Source: Bacteroidales bacterium
GTDB lineage: Bacteria > Bacteroidota > Bacteroidia > Bacteroidales > UBA932
Assembly (NCBI GenBank): GCA_028724885.1
Contig: JAQYTJ010000035.1
Location: 1-61,800 of the forward strand
Length of the DNA: 61,800 bases
Direction: 5' to 3'
Shown here: in pieces, positions 1-9,616 of the stretch
How the letters are laid out: every line of letters starts with the position of its first letter
How positions within the stretch are numbered: the stretch's first letter is position 1
The notes under the pieces: generated by a model
What the model was told of the DNA's origin: nothing
Databases searched by the model: none
Seen by the model: only the letters and a program-made list of their open reading frames with translations
Translations under genes and position numbers: made by a program

Positions 1-632
1 GCTGGGGCGAGATGCTTAATGACATATGCGAGAGAGGTGTGGCGCGGATAGGTCTAATATGTGCGGATGGCCTTAAAGGACTTGAGGATGCGATAGCCGA
101 AGTCTTTCCTAAAACGCCCTTGCAGCGCTGTACGACGCATCTCAGACGCAACATCATCAGCGATGTTCGCATCGGTGACAAGCGCGAGGTGGCAGAGGGC
201 CTCAAGCAGGTGTTCCGCACTGGTGACAGGAACTACACAGTGGAGAAGGCGTGGGTGGAGTGGCAGTCCTTCTGCGACAAATGGGGACGATACTACAGGG
301 CAATCAAACGCAGGCGTGACGACAGCTCCTGCAAACTGTACTTCACATACCTGAATTATGACTATCGTATACAGTCGATGATCTACACGACAAACTGGAT
401 AGAGCGGCACCAGAAGGACTTCAGGAGGGTCACCAGAATGCGAGGTGCGATGCCTAATGAGGAGTCGGTGCTCCTGCTTATGGGCAAGACCGCGATGGAC
501 AAGAAGTCATACCTGAGACAGGTGCCGAGGATTGATAATGACACAACCCTATTCCCACCTGAGAAGGCGGCATCGCAGCCGGAATATACGACCTCCGGCT
601 GCTACGAACCGAAGCTGCGCGAGCTCGCTTGA
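1..632 (+). CDS. IS256-family (mutator-type) transposase, C-terminal part
   Basis: The reading frame is open to the window edge (WGEMLND precedes nothing visible), so this is the C-terminal half of a longer transposase. Visible family hallmarks are the ADGLKG block, which should hold a catalytic Asp of the DDE triad, the following CTTHLRRN segment, and the TNWIERHQKDFRRVTRMRG block with NEES typical of the IS256 C-terminus. It would cut and paste its own element. About 206 residues are visible against roughly 400 for a full IS256 transposase. Whether the element is intact cannot be judged, because its left end is outside the window and I could not recognise its right terminal repeat. Confidence 0.85.
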   Translation, partial: WGEMLNDICERGVARIGLICADGLKGLEDAIAEVFPKTPLQRCTTHLRRNIISDVRIGDKREVAEGLKQVFRTGDRNYTVEKAWVEWQSFCDKWGRYYRAIKRRRDDSSCKLYFTYLNYDYRIQSMIYTTNWIERHQKDFRRVTRMRGAMPNEESVLLLMGKTAMDKKSYLRQVPRIDNDTTLFPPEKAASQPEYTTSGCYEPKLRELA

Positions 633-686
633 AAGGCTCGCTCCGCTTCGGACGTTGCCGAGATAGACGAAATACAAAAAACTGAT

Positions 687-694
687 TATATTTG
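687..694 (+). promoter_or_regulatory. Bacteroidetes -7 element TATATTTG
   Basis: TATATTTG followed by CAC matches the Bacteroidetes TAnnTTTG -7 consensus. No TTG is seen at the expected -33 position, so the promoter is tentative. It points into the 695-850 stretch, which has no gene but ends in a strong terminator. Confidence 0.4.
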
Positions 695-699
695 CACAT

Positions 700-850
700 C
701 TAAAGAGTCCGAGAGGCCGGCTCCGGACACACTCGATGAAACACTACCGGATCCTAATTATAAATGATAAGTGAATATGTAGTATTTTTATGAGGCACTA
801 ATGTGACAAGAACAAGGCGGCGAAAAGTAAAGACCTTCGCCGCCTTTTTT
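700..850 (+). ncRNA. candidate small RNA between IS256 remnant and pnp
   Basis: The 248-base gap between the transposase stop and pnp holds no convincing gene. It has a -7 element at 687-694, a hairpin-forming stretch around 708-730 (GTCCG paired with CGGAC around a GC-rich core), and a strong intrinsic terminator at 814-850 on the same strand. Together they would make a transcript of about 150 nt. A 12-codon ATG frame inside is too short to trust. It could equally be the tail of the IS element plus a terminator facing pnp. Confidence 0.3.
814..850 (+). terminator. intrinsic terminator (+ strand)
   Basis: Perfect 11-bp stem AAGGCGGCGAA / TTCGCCGCCTT with an 11-nt loop, followed by a run of T on the plus strand. 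On the minus strand the hairpin lies just after the pnp stop but is not followed by a good T run, so it is best oriented to stop plus-strand transcription coming from the IS256 side. Confidence 0.8.
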
Positions 851-879
851 ATTTGAAGATGTTTCTGTTCTTCTATATT

Positions 880-3285
880 TTAGAAGTATTGCTCGTTGTT
901 GTCGTTGGATGAATCGTAACCGCCGTCGTTGTATTCATTATTATTTACGGCGTTGTTCATCTCTTGATTGTCCTGCGGTTGTTCGCCATGGTTGTTGCCA
1001 TGTTCCCTGCGATGCCCGAATGGGCGCCTGCGATCATCACCGCTACGGCGATCGTCGCCATTTCTGCGGTCACCTCTGCGACGGTCATCCCTACGGTCTC
1101 CGCCGCGGCGATCGCGGTCCCCACTAGGACGCGGACGACGCTCTGGCTCAACGTAGCCTTCTGGCTTAGGAAGGAGGGCCCTCATTGAAAGCCTCATCTT
1201 GCCAGTCTTCTGGTCAATCTCTAGAAGCTTGACATCCACCTCGTCACCGATTTTTAACACGTCCTCAACCTTGTCGGTCTTGCCCCATGCTATTTCTGAA
1301 ACGTGCAGCAGGCCTTCCTTGCCAGGAAGTATTTCTACGAATGCGCCGAACTCGAGAATTGAAACGACTTTTCCGTGATATGTCTGACCAACTTCCGGAA
1401 CAGCGCAGATTCCCTGAATCCAGTCATAAGCCTTTTGCATGGCTTCTGCATCATTCGTGGCAATGTCTACGACACCCTTGCCATCAACCTCGTCAATCGT
1501 GATGACAGCGCCAGTTTCAGCCTGAATCTTCTGTATAGTCTCTCCGCCCTTACCAATCACGGCTCCTATGAAGTCTTTGTCTATCTCGAAGGACTTGATT
1601 CTAGGAACGAATGGCCTGTAATCGTCACGAGGCTTGTCTAGGCACTTCATCATCTCGCCCATGATGTGCATCCTGCCTTCATGAGCCTGATTTAGCGCTT
1701 TTGCGAGCACTTCGTAAGAAAGTCCGTCAACTTTGATATCCATCTGGGTTGCCGTGATTCCATCTACCGTTCCGGCAACCTTGAAGTCCATGTCTCCGAG
1801 GTGATCTTCGTCGCCAAGGATATCGGTCAATATAGCATATCTGTCGTTAGGATGCTCCTCGTCAGTTATAAGACCCATTGCAACACCGGCAACTGGCTTC
1901 TTGATCTGAACTCCAGCGTCCATGAGGGCTAGGCAGCCACCACAGATTGAAGCCTGGGAGGAGGAACCGTTGGATTCAAGAATATCTGAAACCACCCTCA
2001 CGGCGTATGGGAACTCTGGTGCCGTTGGCATGACAGCCTTGAGAGCCCTGTAAGCAAGGTTACCGTGACCAATCTCACGACGGCCTACGCCTCTCTGAGA
2101 CTTGGCCTCTCCAGTAGCAAATGGAGGAAAATTATAGTGGAGAACGAATTGCTGGTCGTCCTGAACAAGCACTTCATCCATCTCTTTCATGTCCATTTTG
2201 GTACCCAGGGTCACTGAGGCCAGAGACTGTGTCTCTCCACGAGTGAATATTGCGGAACCGTGAGCGCAAGGCAGAACGCCTACCTCGCACCAGATAGGAC
2301 GCACCTGGGTCGTGTGACGGCCATCGACGCGTAGCCCCTCATCCAGAACAAGATTCCTCAGCGCCTCTCTCTGCTCGTGGCCAAAATAGCGAGCGAGCAT
2401 GAGTTTCTTTTCCTCTTTTTCGTCATCTGTGAGCCCGAGAGACGCGATGCACTCCTCTTTGATTGCCTCGAAGCCGTCTTCTCTCTCGTGCTTTGGCTTT
2501 GCAGCCTTAGCAAGAGCGTAGCACTTCTCGTATGCGAAATCGTGAACCTTCTTTTTGATTTCCTCGTCTTCTTCATCGTGAGGATAATCCCTCTTCACGT
2601 CTTTGCCGAGTTCTTTGTTGAGTTCTTTCAAGATGCGGCAATGTTTTTTGATTTCATCGTGAGCTGCTTTGATGGCATCCAGCATCACATCCTCCGAAAC
2701 TTCTTTCGCCTCGCCCTCGACCATCATGATATTTTCCTCGGTTGCGCCGACCATTAGCTCGATGTCAGCCTTGTCCATATCGCTGAATGTAGGATTGATC
2801 TTGAACTGACCATCAATCCTAGCTACTCGAACCTCAGAGATCGGTCCGAGGAATGGAATATCGCTGCAGGCAAGGGCAGCAGAAGCTGCAAGCCCTGCGA
2901 GAGCGTCTGGCTGAATGTCTTTCTCCGCAGAGATTAGCCATATATTCACGAATACTGCAAGATGAAAATCATCAGGGAACAGAGGCCTGAGAGCCCTATC
3001 CACGAGCCTGGAAATGAGAACCTCGTAGTCTGAGGCTTTCCCCTCTCTTTTCATGAAACCGCCAGGGAAGCGCCCAGCGGCATAGAATTTCTCTTTGTAA
3101 TCTACCTGGAGCGGAAGAAAATCGGTGTCTTCAGCAACTTCTTTAGCGCATGTCACCGTGGCTAGGAGCATAGTGCCCCCCATCTTGATCACGGCGGAGC
3201 CATCTGCCTGCTTGGCAACTTTGCCAGTCTCAATTTCGATTATCCGACCATCGGATAATTCGATCTTCTTTGTGATAATGTTCAT
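880..3285 (-). CDS. pnp: polyribonucleotide nucleotidyltransferase (PNPase)
   Basis: Phosphorolytic 3'-5' exoribonuclease for mRNA decay in the cytoplasm. Two RNase PH-type cores are visible: the N-terminal one with the [17 protein letters not shown] block and the C-terminal one with [20 protein letters not shown]. They are followed by a KH domain ([16 protein letters not shown], about residue 570) and an S1 domain ([30 protein letters not shown], about residue 640). The 801 residues exceed the usual 700-720 because of an 85-residue Arg/Asp/Asn-rich low-complexity tail with repeated DRR/GDRR units. Upstream rpsO is the classic neighbour of pnp, but a terminator at 3375-3414 separates them here. 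Confidence 0.97.
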   Translation of the reverse strand: MNIITKKIELSDGRIIEIETGKVAKQADGSAVIKMGGTMLLATVTCAKEVAEDTDFLPLQVDYKEKFYAAGRFPGGFMKREGKASDYEVLISRLVDRALRPLFPDDFHLAVFVNIWLISAEKDIQPDALAGLAASAALACSDIPFLGPISEVRVARIDGQFKINPTFSDMDKADIELMVGATEENIMMVEGEAKEVSEDVMLDAIKAAHDEIKKHCRILKELNKELGKDVKRDYPHDEEDEEIKKKVHDFAYEKCYALAKAAKPKHEREDGFEAIKEECIASLGLTDDEKEEKKLMLARYFGHEQREALRNLVLDEGLRVDGRHTTQVRPIWCEVGVLPCAHGSAIFTRGETQSLASVTLGTKMDMKEMDEVLVQDDQQFVLHYNFPPFATGEAKSQRGVGRREIGHGNLAYRALKAVMPTAPEFPYAVRVVSDILESNGSSSQASICGGCLALMDAGVQIKKPVAGVAMGLITDEEHPNDRYAILTDILGDEDHLGDMDFKVAGTVDGITATQMDIKVDGLSYEVLAKALNQAHEGRMHIMGEMMKCLDKPRDDYRPFVPRIKSFEIDKDFIGAVIGKGGETIQKIQAETGAVITIDEVDGKGVVDIATNDAEAMQKAYDWIQGICAVPEVGQTYHGKVVSILEFGAFVEILPGKEGLLHVSEIAWGKTDKVEDVLKIGDEVDVKLLEIDQKTGKMRLSMRALLPKPEGYVEPERRPRPSGDRDRRGGDRRDDRRRGDRRNGDDRRSGDDRRRPFGHRREHGNNHGEQPQDNQEMNNAVNNNEYNDGGYDSSNDNNEQYF

Positions 3286-3374
3286 TTTACTGTTTTTACT
3301 TACTTCGTTCAGCTATATATTTCCAAGGCGGTCCATGCGGGTTGCAATGCTGCGCCAGGGATAGTGTTTTCTAC

Positions 3375-3414
3375 AAAAAAAGGGATAGTCGTAATAGCGT
3401 ACAGCCTATCCCTT
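3375..3414 (-). terminator. intrinsic terminator after rpsO
   Basis: On the minus strand a 9-bp stem (AAGGGATAG / CTATCCCTT) with a 17-nt loop is followed by a run of seven T. It lies between rpsO and pnp, so the two genes are at least partly uncoupled. Confidence 0.8.
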
Positions 3415-3434
3415 ACCCTTTCCTTCCGTATGTA

Positions 3435-3710
3435 TTATCGACGAAGACCTAGCTCCTTGACGATGTTCCTGTATCTCTCAATGTCAACCTTGCGGAGGTA
3501 ATCCAGCAGCTGACGTCTTTTACCTACGAGGCGAAGAAGGGAACGACGAGTGACAACGTCTTTCTTGTTCTTCTTCACATGCTCCGTAAGGTGATTGATA
3601 CGGTAGGAAAATAAAGCAACTTGACTCTCTGGCGAGCCGGTGTCTATATTAGACTTTCCGTACTTTGCGAAAATCTCTTGCTTCTTGTCGGCTTGTAAAT
3701 ATTCTGCCAT
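3435..3710 (-). CDS. rpsO: 30S ribosomal protein S15
   Basis: Primary 16S rRNA-binding protein of the small subunit platform. The 91 residues carry the S15 signature: the [28 protein letters not shown] stretch, then the [19 protein letters not shown] block. Length matches the family (88-91). It is monocistronic by layout, with its own -7 element upstream and an intrinsic terminator downstream before pnp. Confidence 0.98.
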   Translation of the reverse strand: MAEYLQADKKQEIFAKYGKSNIDTGSPESQVALFSYRINHLTEHVKKNKKDVVTRRSLLRLVGKRRQLLDYLRKVDIERYRNIVKELGLRR

Positions 3711-3767
3711 TTCGCAAAAAATTAAATATTAAAATACACATTTTCCGCACCATGCGAGAAAAGCGTG

Positions 3768-3775
3768 CAAATGTA
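3768..3775 (-). promoter_or_regulatory. -7 element of rpsO promoter
   Basis: On the minus strand the sequence reads TACATTTG, matching TAnnTTTG, about 57 nt upstream of the rpsO start. The -33 region is A/T-rich without a clear TTG. The site also shows that rpsO is not merely the tail of the PUL A transcript. A weak hairpin (TGCAC-CGTA-GTGCA, 3831-3844) between aldolase and rpsO is the only visible candidate for stopping that transcript. Confidence 0.5.
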
Positions 3776-3853
3776 AGGATAAAATCTGAGAATTAAAACC
3801 CTTACTAATAAATTAATTTGACATGGTCTGTGCACCGTAGTGCAATCAGTATG

Positions 3854-4525
3854 CTACTCCTTTCTGTCCCCCAAAAATCTGAGTGATGTTTTGCATATGG
3901 ATGCAATGGCATTCCAGTCATGTCGTTGAATATATTCTTCTGGGAAGAGCTTGGAACCCATGCCGACGGCTGCGACGCCAGAGTCTGCCCATGCTTTAAG
4001 ATTTTCTTCGGTTGGTTCTACGCTGCCCGTGACCATCAAGTTCACGAATGGGAGGGGAGCCAGAACATTTTTAACGAAAGCAGGCCCGCCGACGCACCCG
4101 GCAGGGAAAATCTTTATCAGATCGCATCCGGCTTCCAGAGCATTGCAGATTTCCGTTACAGTGCCACAGCCAGGGGAGTACGGAATGCCGCGCCTATTGC
4201 AGAGCCGAGCCACTTCAGGATTGAAGTTAGGCGCTACTATGAAATTTGCACCTAACTGAATATAAAGTTCCGCAGTCGGGGCATCTAAGATTGTACCCGC
4301 GCCTAATACCAATTCAGGGCATTCATCCTGCAAGGACACGATGAGTTCTCTGAATATCTCGTGTGCCCTGTCGCCTCTATTAGTGAACTCGAAGGCTCTT
4401 ATTCCGCCAGCGTAGCAGGCCTTGACGACATTCTTTGCGGTCTGGGCATCTCCGTTATAGTAAACAGGAACTATTCCTGTTTCTATGATAGCATTAAGTG
4501 TTTGTAGTTTCTTGAATTTTGCCAT
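3854..4525 (-). CDS. eda: 2-keto-3-deoxy-6-phosphogluconate (KDPG) aldolase
   Basis: Class I aldolase that splits KDPG to pyruvate and glyceraldehyde 3-phosphate, the last step of the uronate route of this operon. The TIM-barrel family features are the GIRAFEFTNRGD stretch, GAGTILD, and the Schiff-base lysine in LIKIFPA (about residue 138), followed by the phosphate-binding VTGSVEPTEENLKAW region. At 223 residues it has the normal length and no signal peptide, so it acts in the cytoplasm. It is the promoter-distal gene, placed 22 nt after a lyase gene. Confidence 0.93.
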   Translation of the reverse strand: MAKFKKLQTLNAIIETGIVPVYYNGDAQTAKNVVKACYAGGIRAFEFTNRGDRAHEIFRELIVSLQDECPELVLGAGTILDAPTAELYIQLGANFIVAPNFNPEVARLCNRRGIPYSPGCGTVTEICNALEAGCDLIKIFPAGCVGGPAFVKNVLAPLPFVNLMVTGSVEPTEENLKAWADSGVAAVGMGSKLFPEEYIQRHDWNAIASICKTSLRFLGDRKE

Positions 4526-4547
4526 GTCGATATATTATTAACATTCG

Positions 4548-6407
4548 TTATTTGATCACGGATTCATATTTCACGTCCTTATTGTCTTCTGGAATCAAGT
4601 ATACGATGATGTTCTGCACAGAAGAGAGTTTCAAGTCAGTGTCGAATCCGACTATTGTTATTCCAGGGTTAGGAGAGTCGAACGAGAAAGGAGAAACTGC
4701 AGGGGATATGTGCCAGCGGATAGACTCGGGGCCGCTAACCTTAACGTAAAGTTTCTTCCCGTCTTTTTCCAGAAGCAATACCTTGTCGGAGATAATTTCG
4801 GCTTTTGCTGGAGTGACCAGAGTCCACGTTGCCATTGTAAAATGGTTTGAAGTCTCTATCTTATCTTCCACGACGACATATTCTTTGTCTATCAGGCTTA
4901 CGGCACGTTTGGCGCTCTTGACCTGGCCTTCATAAACAGGGGTCAGGTCCGAGATAATGTACATGTCGTTCTCGTTGTCTGAAGATCCGGTTATCTCCGC
5001 TTTTCCCTTGACGTTCTGGAGTTTGCGATTGAAGGTAAGGGTGTTATGCGAATAGTTGTTGTAGCGGAATGAATCCCAGCGCTGCGAGTCCTGTTTCATG
5101 TTCCATAAGTCCACGCCTCTTACCTCCAGTCTATTGTAATTATCAGCGCCCATGTCTATTGCCCATCTCACGCCTTCTGCTTCAATGATGAAGGAACCTA
5201 CGTCCATGTGAGCATGATTTTCAGAAGGAGTTCCCATCTTCATACCGGTGAAAATTGCAGAGGTATCTTCCCAGTCAGTGCGCATGAAGCACACTGGATT
5301 GTAACCCTGAGCTTTCCAGAAGAGATTGGATGGCTTTATTGGGTTCGAGAGAGAGGTAGATGCGCCCCAGATTAGGATCGCAGGAGCGAGCCTGTCTTTC
5401 CTGATTCTGCTAGTCCCATCTCTCCTGTAGACCCTGATCTGGTTATAAATAATCGAAGGGTCTTTTGTCTTGTCGTAGAACCAGAACATGGCAGGGGAGA
5501 GAAATGCCCTGGCACCGTTATCTGAATATGAGAATATATTTAGGGCAGGAGTCGTTATATTAAGAATATATTCGCCTGTCTTCAGAAATCCAGGAGCTTG
5601 GCTCAGGCCATAGTCTGTGCCAAAAATCTTCTCGATGGCACTAAGAAACATCGTACAAAAAGTAGTACCGTATTCCCAATAACCTCCGCCTTCAGGGTAG
5701 GCTCCATCTGGGGCATAATGCTTCATCGGGATGGCGATTTTCTCTATTGCCCTGTTGACAATGTCGCTGCATAGCTCTGGGTCTTTTTCCCAGATTGCTA
5801 GTGCTCCATAGGAAACCCCTGCATGGCAGACCTGGTTCCAGTTGTTCACGGCATTGACGAACCAGTTGTATTTTGTGTCGTAAGACGGTTTCAGCCCTTT
5901 TCCGATTATGGCTTGCTCTATGATTTTCCTGGTTTCTTGTGACAGCTGTGGGTAAAGCCAGTCGTAGCCGATAGCAAGGGCCATCGTCATCTCACCGACA
6001 TCAAGGAAATGCGACGGGTTCCAGTCAGAAAAAGACGCTGCTTTCAGCATTTCGCTTTCGGCACGCTTGAGATATGCTTGTTTCCCGGTCATCCTGTAAG
6101 CATAGCTGAGAGCAAATATCCGTCGAAGGTTTTCTCTCGAGACAGCTAGAAGCCTTTTACCTTCTTTGATCCTCTCGCTCAATGGTAGGTCAATAATTAA
6201 ATCTGCTTCTTCCAATATCGCATTATTAATATTCTGCCACTCGGCATCTTTAAAAATTTGTTTTTTCAGTGTCTTCTCTTCGCCCTTCATCAGCAGGAGC
6301 CTAGGATGAGAAGGAAGCTTCTCGGCTGTTTTTACATAATTATTCTGACCGCTTGCGATAAAGCTGCTCAGCATTAATGCGAATAAGAAAAATAATCGAT
6401 GTCTCAT
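4548..6407 (-). CDS. heparinase II/III-type polysaccharide lyase (619 aa)
   Basis: Exported lyase with a signal peptide ending near SFIASGQ. The fold is an alpha/alpha toroid followed by a beta-sandwich. Candidate active-site blocks are NNWNQVCH (residues 188-195), PEGGGYWEYG (238-247) and ENHAHMD (396-402). These families cleave uronic-acid polysaccharides by beta-elimination with a Tyr/His pair. The start of the mature protein (HPRLLLMKGEE) and the same blocks recur in the 1221-residue neighbour, so the two are paralogues. The pattern fits the PL15/PL35 group better than PL12, but the family cannot be fixed by eye. Confidence 0.8.
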   Translation of the reverse strand: MRHRLFFLFALMLSSFIASGQNNYVKTAEKLPSHPRLLLMKGEEKTLKKQIFKDAEWQNINNAILEEADLIIDLPLSERIKEGKRLLAVSRENLRRIFALSYAYRMTGKQAYLKRAESEMLKAASFSDWNPSHFLDVGEMTMALAIGYDWLYPQLSQETRKIIEQAIIGKGLKPSYDTKYNWFVNAVNNWNQVCHAGVSYGALAIWEKDPELCSDIVNRAIEKIAIPMKHYAPDGAYPEGGGYWEYGTTFCTMFLSAIEKIFGTDYGLSQAPGFLKTGEYILNITTPALNIFSYSDNGARAFLSPAMFWFYDKTKDPSIIYNQIRVYRRDGTSRIRKDRLAPAILIWGASTSLSNPIKPSNLFWKAQGYNPVCFMRTDWEDTSAIFTGMKMGTPSENHAHMDVGSFIIEAEGVRWAIDMGADNYNRLEVRGVDLWNMKQDSQRWDSFRYNNYSHNTLTFNRKLQNVKGKAEITGSSDNENDMYIISDLTPVYEGQVKSAKRAVSLIDKEYVVVEDKIETSNHFTMATWTLVTPAKAEIISDKVLLLEKDGKKLYVKVSGPESIRWHISPAVSPFSFDSPNPGITIVGFDTDLKLSSVQNIIVYLIPEDNKDVKYESVIK

Positions 6408-6432
6408 TTTATGAATATGTTTTATTGTGTTA

Positions 6433-9400
6433 TCAATATTTGAATATTACGCTGCTGCCTGCGAAAGTGCCTATAGGCAAGTTAGCCGAAATCTCTTGAG
6501 TTTGGAATCCATCTCTAGAGATTTGAATATGCATCCTGCCTAGAAGGTGAGTAGGATCGGAGAGAGCTAGCTCCGTGATTTTTCCAGTGCTATCATATTT
6601 CACCATTACCATACCAGGAGAGTCAATGGATATTTTCGTCCCTTTGAATATTTCTACTGAGCCACTTCTGTAAAAAACCGCGTAGGCGATTCGCAGGGCA
6701 TCGTTTCTTACTGCCTGGAGGCCTTCATTGTTTGCAATTATCGATATGCTACTGCCGTTCTCTTGCTCTTCCAAAGCCTCTTGGCTAGTAGAAGGGACTA
6801 TGATATATTCATAGCTCTTCTCATCATTCTGTCTCCTTTGTTCTAGCCACAATTTGAAGACATCCTTTTTCACGATGTCTTTTGGCGAATCTGACTGACG
6901 ATTTGAGATAGCCCAGCTTCCCTGTTCTTCCTTATTCGAGATTGAAACAGCAGCATGTCGTGGGAATAGATATCCAATGCTATCATGAAGGATCCATGAG
7001 ACATCATTTAAAGTCCGGGTTCCATTTTCTAGCTTTTTTACATCATTACCGCATTTCACGATGACGTCCCCGTTCAGGTAACATTGGTTGAGTGTCGTTA
7101 TGGCTGGCTTTCTTGATGGGTTCTTGATGCCGCTTCCTAAACAGACATATTCATCATCAAAGAAGAACCATGCCTTTCTTGCCGACAAACCAGTGTGGGG
7201 ACTCTTGAAATCAAATCCGACCGTACCATAGAGACCGTCTGTGACAGCGCCGGTGAAATCGTTCAAGCCCCATTTCTGAATTTCGTTTTCTGGAGGCATT
7301 TTGTCAAGCAGGATGGTTGTCGCACCAGGAATCATCATCCAGTCACAGACAGGAGTTAAGTCGGAATATTCTTTCCCCGTGCGAGAAATGTAGTTAGTTC
7401 CATCGCCTCTGAAATGGTTCATTAGTCCCTCTCCATTGTAAGGCTGCTCCATATTCGCAGTTCTTTTAGAATACATTCTTACGGAGGTGTAGTAACCAGG
7501 TCTCTGGAAAACGAAATGATCGGTGCACCAAAAATATTTAGCGAAGGAAGTCTTTTCAAAACTTTGGCCTTTCCTCGCATTGGCAACGTTCTCCAGTTCG
7601 TCACGCCTGTAATTGGAAACTTTCATCAGTCGTTCAGGAGTTCTTGGGCTGAAAACTCTTCCCTCACCTTGCCTTGTTATGTCTCTATTCAGAACTCCGG
7701 GGTCGGTGATCCTGCCGTATATTTGCTGCTTGCAGATTCCATCGAGGTAGTAATCTATGAGAGTATTAGCGGCTTCATCTGAAAATCTGAATTTCGTTCC
7801 GGCTACTAAAGAGGCCCAGTAGGCGAATTCGTCAGCATATTGGTTGCCATAAGATAGGGTGTTGTTAACTCTGTCATCTCTGTGATGGAAACTGAAATCC
7901 TGTTGCATGCCACGGCCAGTAGAGAATTTTATCTCTCCCTGTATGATTCGCATTAATCTTGCGAATTCTTCTTCATTCCTATTGTACAAGGCTTTCTGTG
8001 CTTGGATGCCGGCAATCTTTATTCTGTCACCGCTCGGTCTCGCTCCGCTCGCATGGATATTTCCTCTGCCGACTATTTCCAATGCTTTGTCAATCTGGCA
8101 GACAGATAGGTCATTATCCATAACAAGCAAAATGTTCATGATGTTTTCTGGCGTTCCAATCTGATTCCACCACCAGTTCTGGCAGATGAAATCGTTCTTG
8201 AGCCAATAATTGAGTGACTTGCTGATTGCATCTTTGATGTCTTTTTCCCCTTTAAGTGGAGATCCGGTTTTTTTGTATGCCTTGGCCATCACTAACATAT
8301 TGCTCAGATGTTTGCTATGCTCAAAACCGGTGTTAGAGACATCAGAATAATTTATTCCAGGCCAAGTCCCATCGGGTTTTAAAGATTCGGCTATTCTTTT
8401 GACTTTCTCCTCATTCACTCCGGAAGATAGCATTTCATTCCTGACTGAATTTCTTAAGCTTTCCATTTCACCTTTCTTAATGGCATGGCGACCACCTTCG
8501 TCGTAGCCGCCGAGCATGATAGGCATCAGTGTAGGGAAAACCCATGCGAAATGATGTTCTGGGTAAATATGTGGGCGACTGCTTTCGACATATTTCAAAT
8601 ATGTCTCATCTCCATAGACTCTGACCATGGCTTCTAACAAATTGTCTGGCCATCTGTCGTGTTTGCCCGTATTCAAGGTCTCATGCCATTTCCACTCTGC
8701 AGGGTGCTGCTGGTAATGAAGAAGATAGTCTATGGCTTTCTTTATTGACGCACCATCTTTTTCATAGAAGAAAAGGTTTTCACCGGTAGCATTGTAGATT
8801 ACCCACATGGCAGCCGTCATTGGCGCTAAAGAAAAATACGTGTACCACAAACCATTCTGTTCTCTGATAACCTCACCTGGCATGTGCCCATCAGGTGCAA
8901 TCTTTCTTGAGAAATCGCCTTTGATAAGAGCGATGTTGCGATTCATTTCTTCTTCATCTTCCAGAAGCGAAGCGGAAAGCACAGAACCGAATCGCCCCCA
9001 GTCTGCCCAGTTGTTTTTTCTTTCTCTTATCTCATTAGCTGCTTTTCTGTAGACTGTGGCCACCCAGTTCTTGAATTGTTCTTTGTCTGACTGTTTCCAG
9101 ATTGGAGAGTCAGACATAAGCTCTGCTGCCATCAGTAGAGCCGAACCAGAATAGCTCATGACCAAAGGGCCATCTGGCTCTGAATATTTATTATTGATGT
9201 ATGCCCATGCGTTCAGAAAATAACAAGCCTTTTCTCCATAGGCTTTCTTCCCCGTCAGCTTGTAGGCAAGGGCTGAGCAATATGCAGCGAAAGCGTCTTG
9301 CTGAAGCGCCAAAGAATTGGCTCTGTGTTCCTGTGGCTTTACATAATAGCCAGGAACGTTAAAATCAGGCCTGGCGTGATGCTGGCTGTTCTGGAGCGAA

Positions 9401-9585
9401 TCAGCATATCTTATCAGCTGAATATAGGCATCGTAGTATGGCTCGCATCGCTGAGACACCATACCCCTCACGAAACTGATTTGTTCTAGCGGGTGCATGT
9501 AATGCCCTGCAGTCAACTGCAAGCAACACAGTAGTGAAGACAATACTGTAATAATTTTTAGAATAGATTTATATTCCCTTTTCAT
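6433..9585 (-). CDS. two-module lyase: Alginate_lyase-type domain fused to PL8
   Basis: Exported 1050-residue protein with an N-terminal signal segment (residues 1-27). Residues about 50-360 resemble the alpha/alpha-toroid Alginate_lyase family (PL38-like): NNWADWG at 191-197 and GHMPGEVIREQNG at 233-245. Residues about 370-650 resemble the PL8 toroid of hyaluronate/chondroitin AC lyases: NWWWNQIG at 470-477, FSFHHRDD at 564-571 and NNTLSYGNQY at 574-583, which would supply the Asn/His/Tyr active site. Residues about 680-1050 match the PL8 central and C-terminal beta-sandwich. PL8 enzymes are usually 700-1000 residues without the front domain, so the tandem is unusual. It would act outside the cell or in the periplasm. 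Confidence 0.8.
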   Translation of the reverse strand: MKREYKSILKIITVLSSLLCCLQLTAGHYMHPLEQISFVRGMVSQRCEPYYDAYIQLIRYADSLQNSQHHARPDFNVPGYYVKPQEHRANSLALQQDAFAAYCSALAYKLTGKKAYGEKACYFLNAWAYINNKYSEPDGPLVMSYSGSALLMAAELMSDSPIWKQSDKEQFKNWVATVYRKAANEIRERKNNWADWGRFGSVLSASLLEDEEEMNRNIALIKGDFSRKIAPDGHMPGEVIREQNGLWYTYFSLAPMTAAMWVIYNATGENLFFYEKDGASIKKAIDYLLHYQQHPAEWKWHETLNTGKHDRWPDNLLEAMVRVYGDETYLKYVESSRPHIYPEHHFAWVFPTLMPIMLGGYDEGGRHAIKKGEMESLRNSVRNEMLSSGVNEEKVKRIAESLKPDGTWPGINYSDVSNTGFEHSKHLSNMLVMAKAYKKTGSPLKGEKDIKDAISKSLNYWLKNDFICQNWWWNQIGTPENIMNILLVMDNDLSVCQIDKALEIVGRGNIHASGARPSGDRIKIAGIQAQKALYNRNEEEFARLMRIIQGEIKFSTGRGMQQDFSFHHRDDRVNNTLSYGNQYADEFAYWASLVAGTKFRFSDEAANTLIDYYLDGICKQQIYGRITDPGVLNRDITRQGEGRVFSPRTPERLMKVSNYRRDELENVANARKGQSFEKTSFAKYFWCTDHFVFQRPGYYTSVRMYSKRTANMEQPYNGEGLMNHFRGDGTNYISRTGKEYSDLTPVCDWMMIPGATTILLDKMPPENEIQKWGLNDFTGAVTDGLYGTVGFDFKSPHTGLSARKAWFFFDDEYVCLGSGIKNPSRKPAITTLNQCYLNGDVIVKCGNDVKKLENGTRTLNDVSWILHDSIGYLFPRHAAVSISNKEEQGSWAISNRQSDSPKDIVKKDVFKLWLEQRRQNDEKSYEYIIVPSTSQEALEEQENGSSISIIANNEGLQAVRNDALRIAYAVFYRSGSVEIFKGTKISIDSPGMVMVKYDSTGKITELALSDPTHLLGRMHIQISRDGFQTQEISANLPIGTFAGSSVIFKY

Positions 9586-9616
9586 GCATAAGTATTCTTA
9601 ATACCATATTCAATTT

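Noticed and set aside
3831..3844. hairpin TGCAC-CGTA-GTGCA as terminator of PUL A
   Set aside because: Only 5 bp and no T run; too weak to call a terminator.
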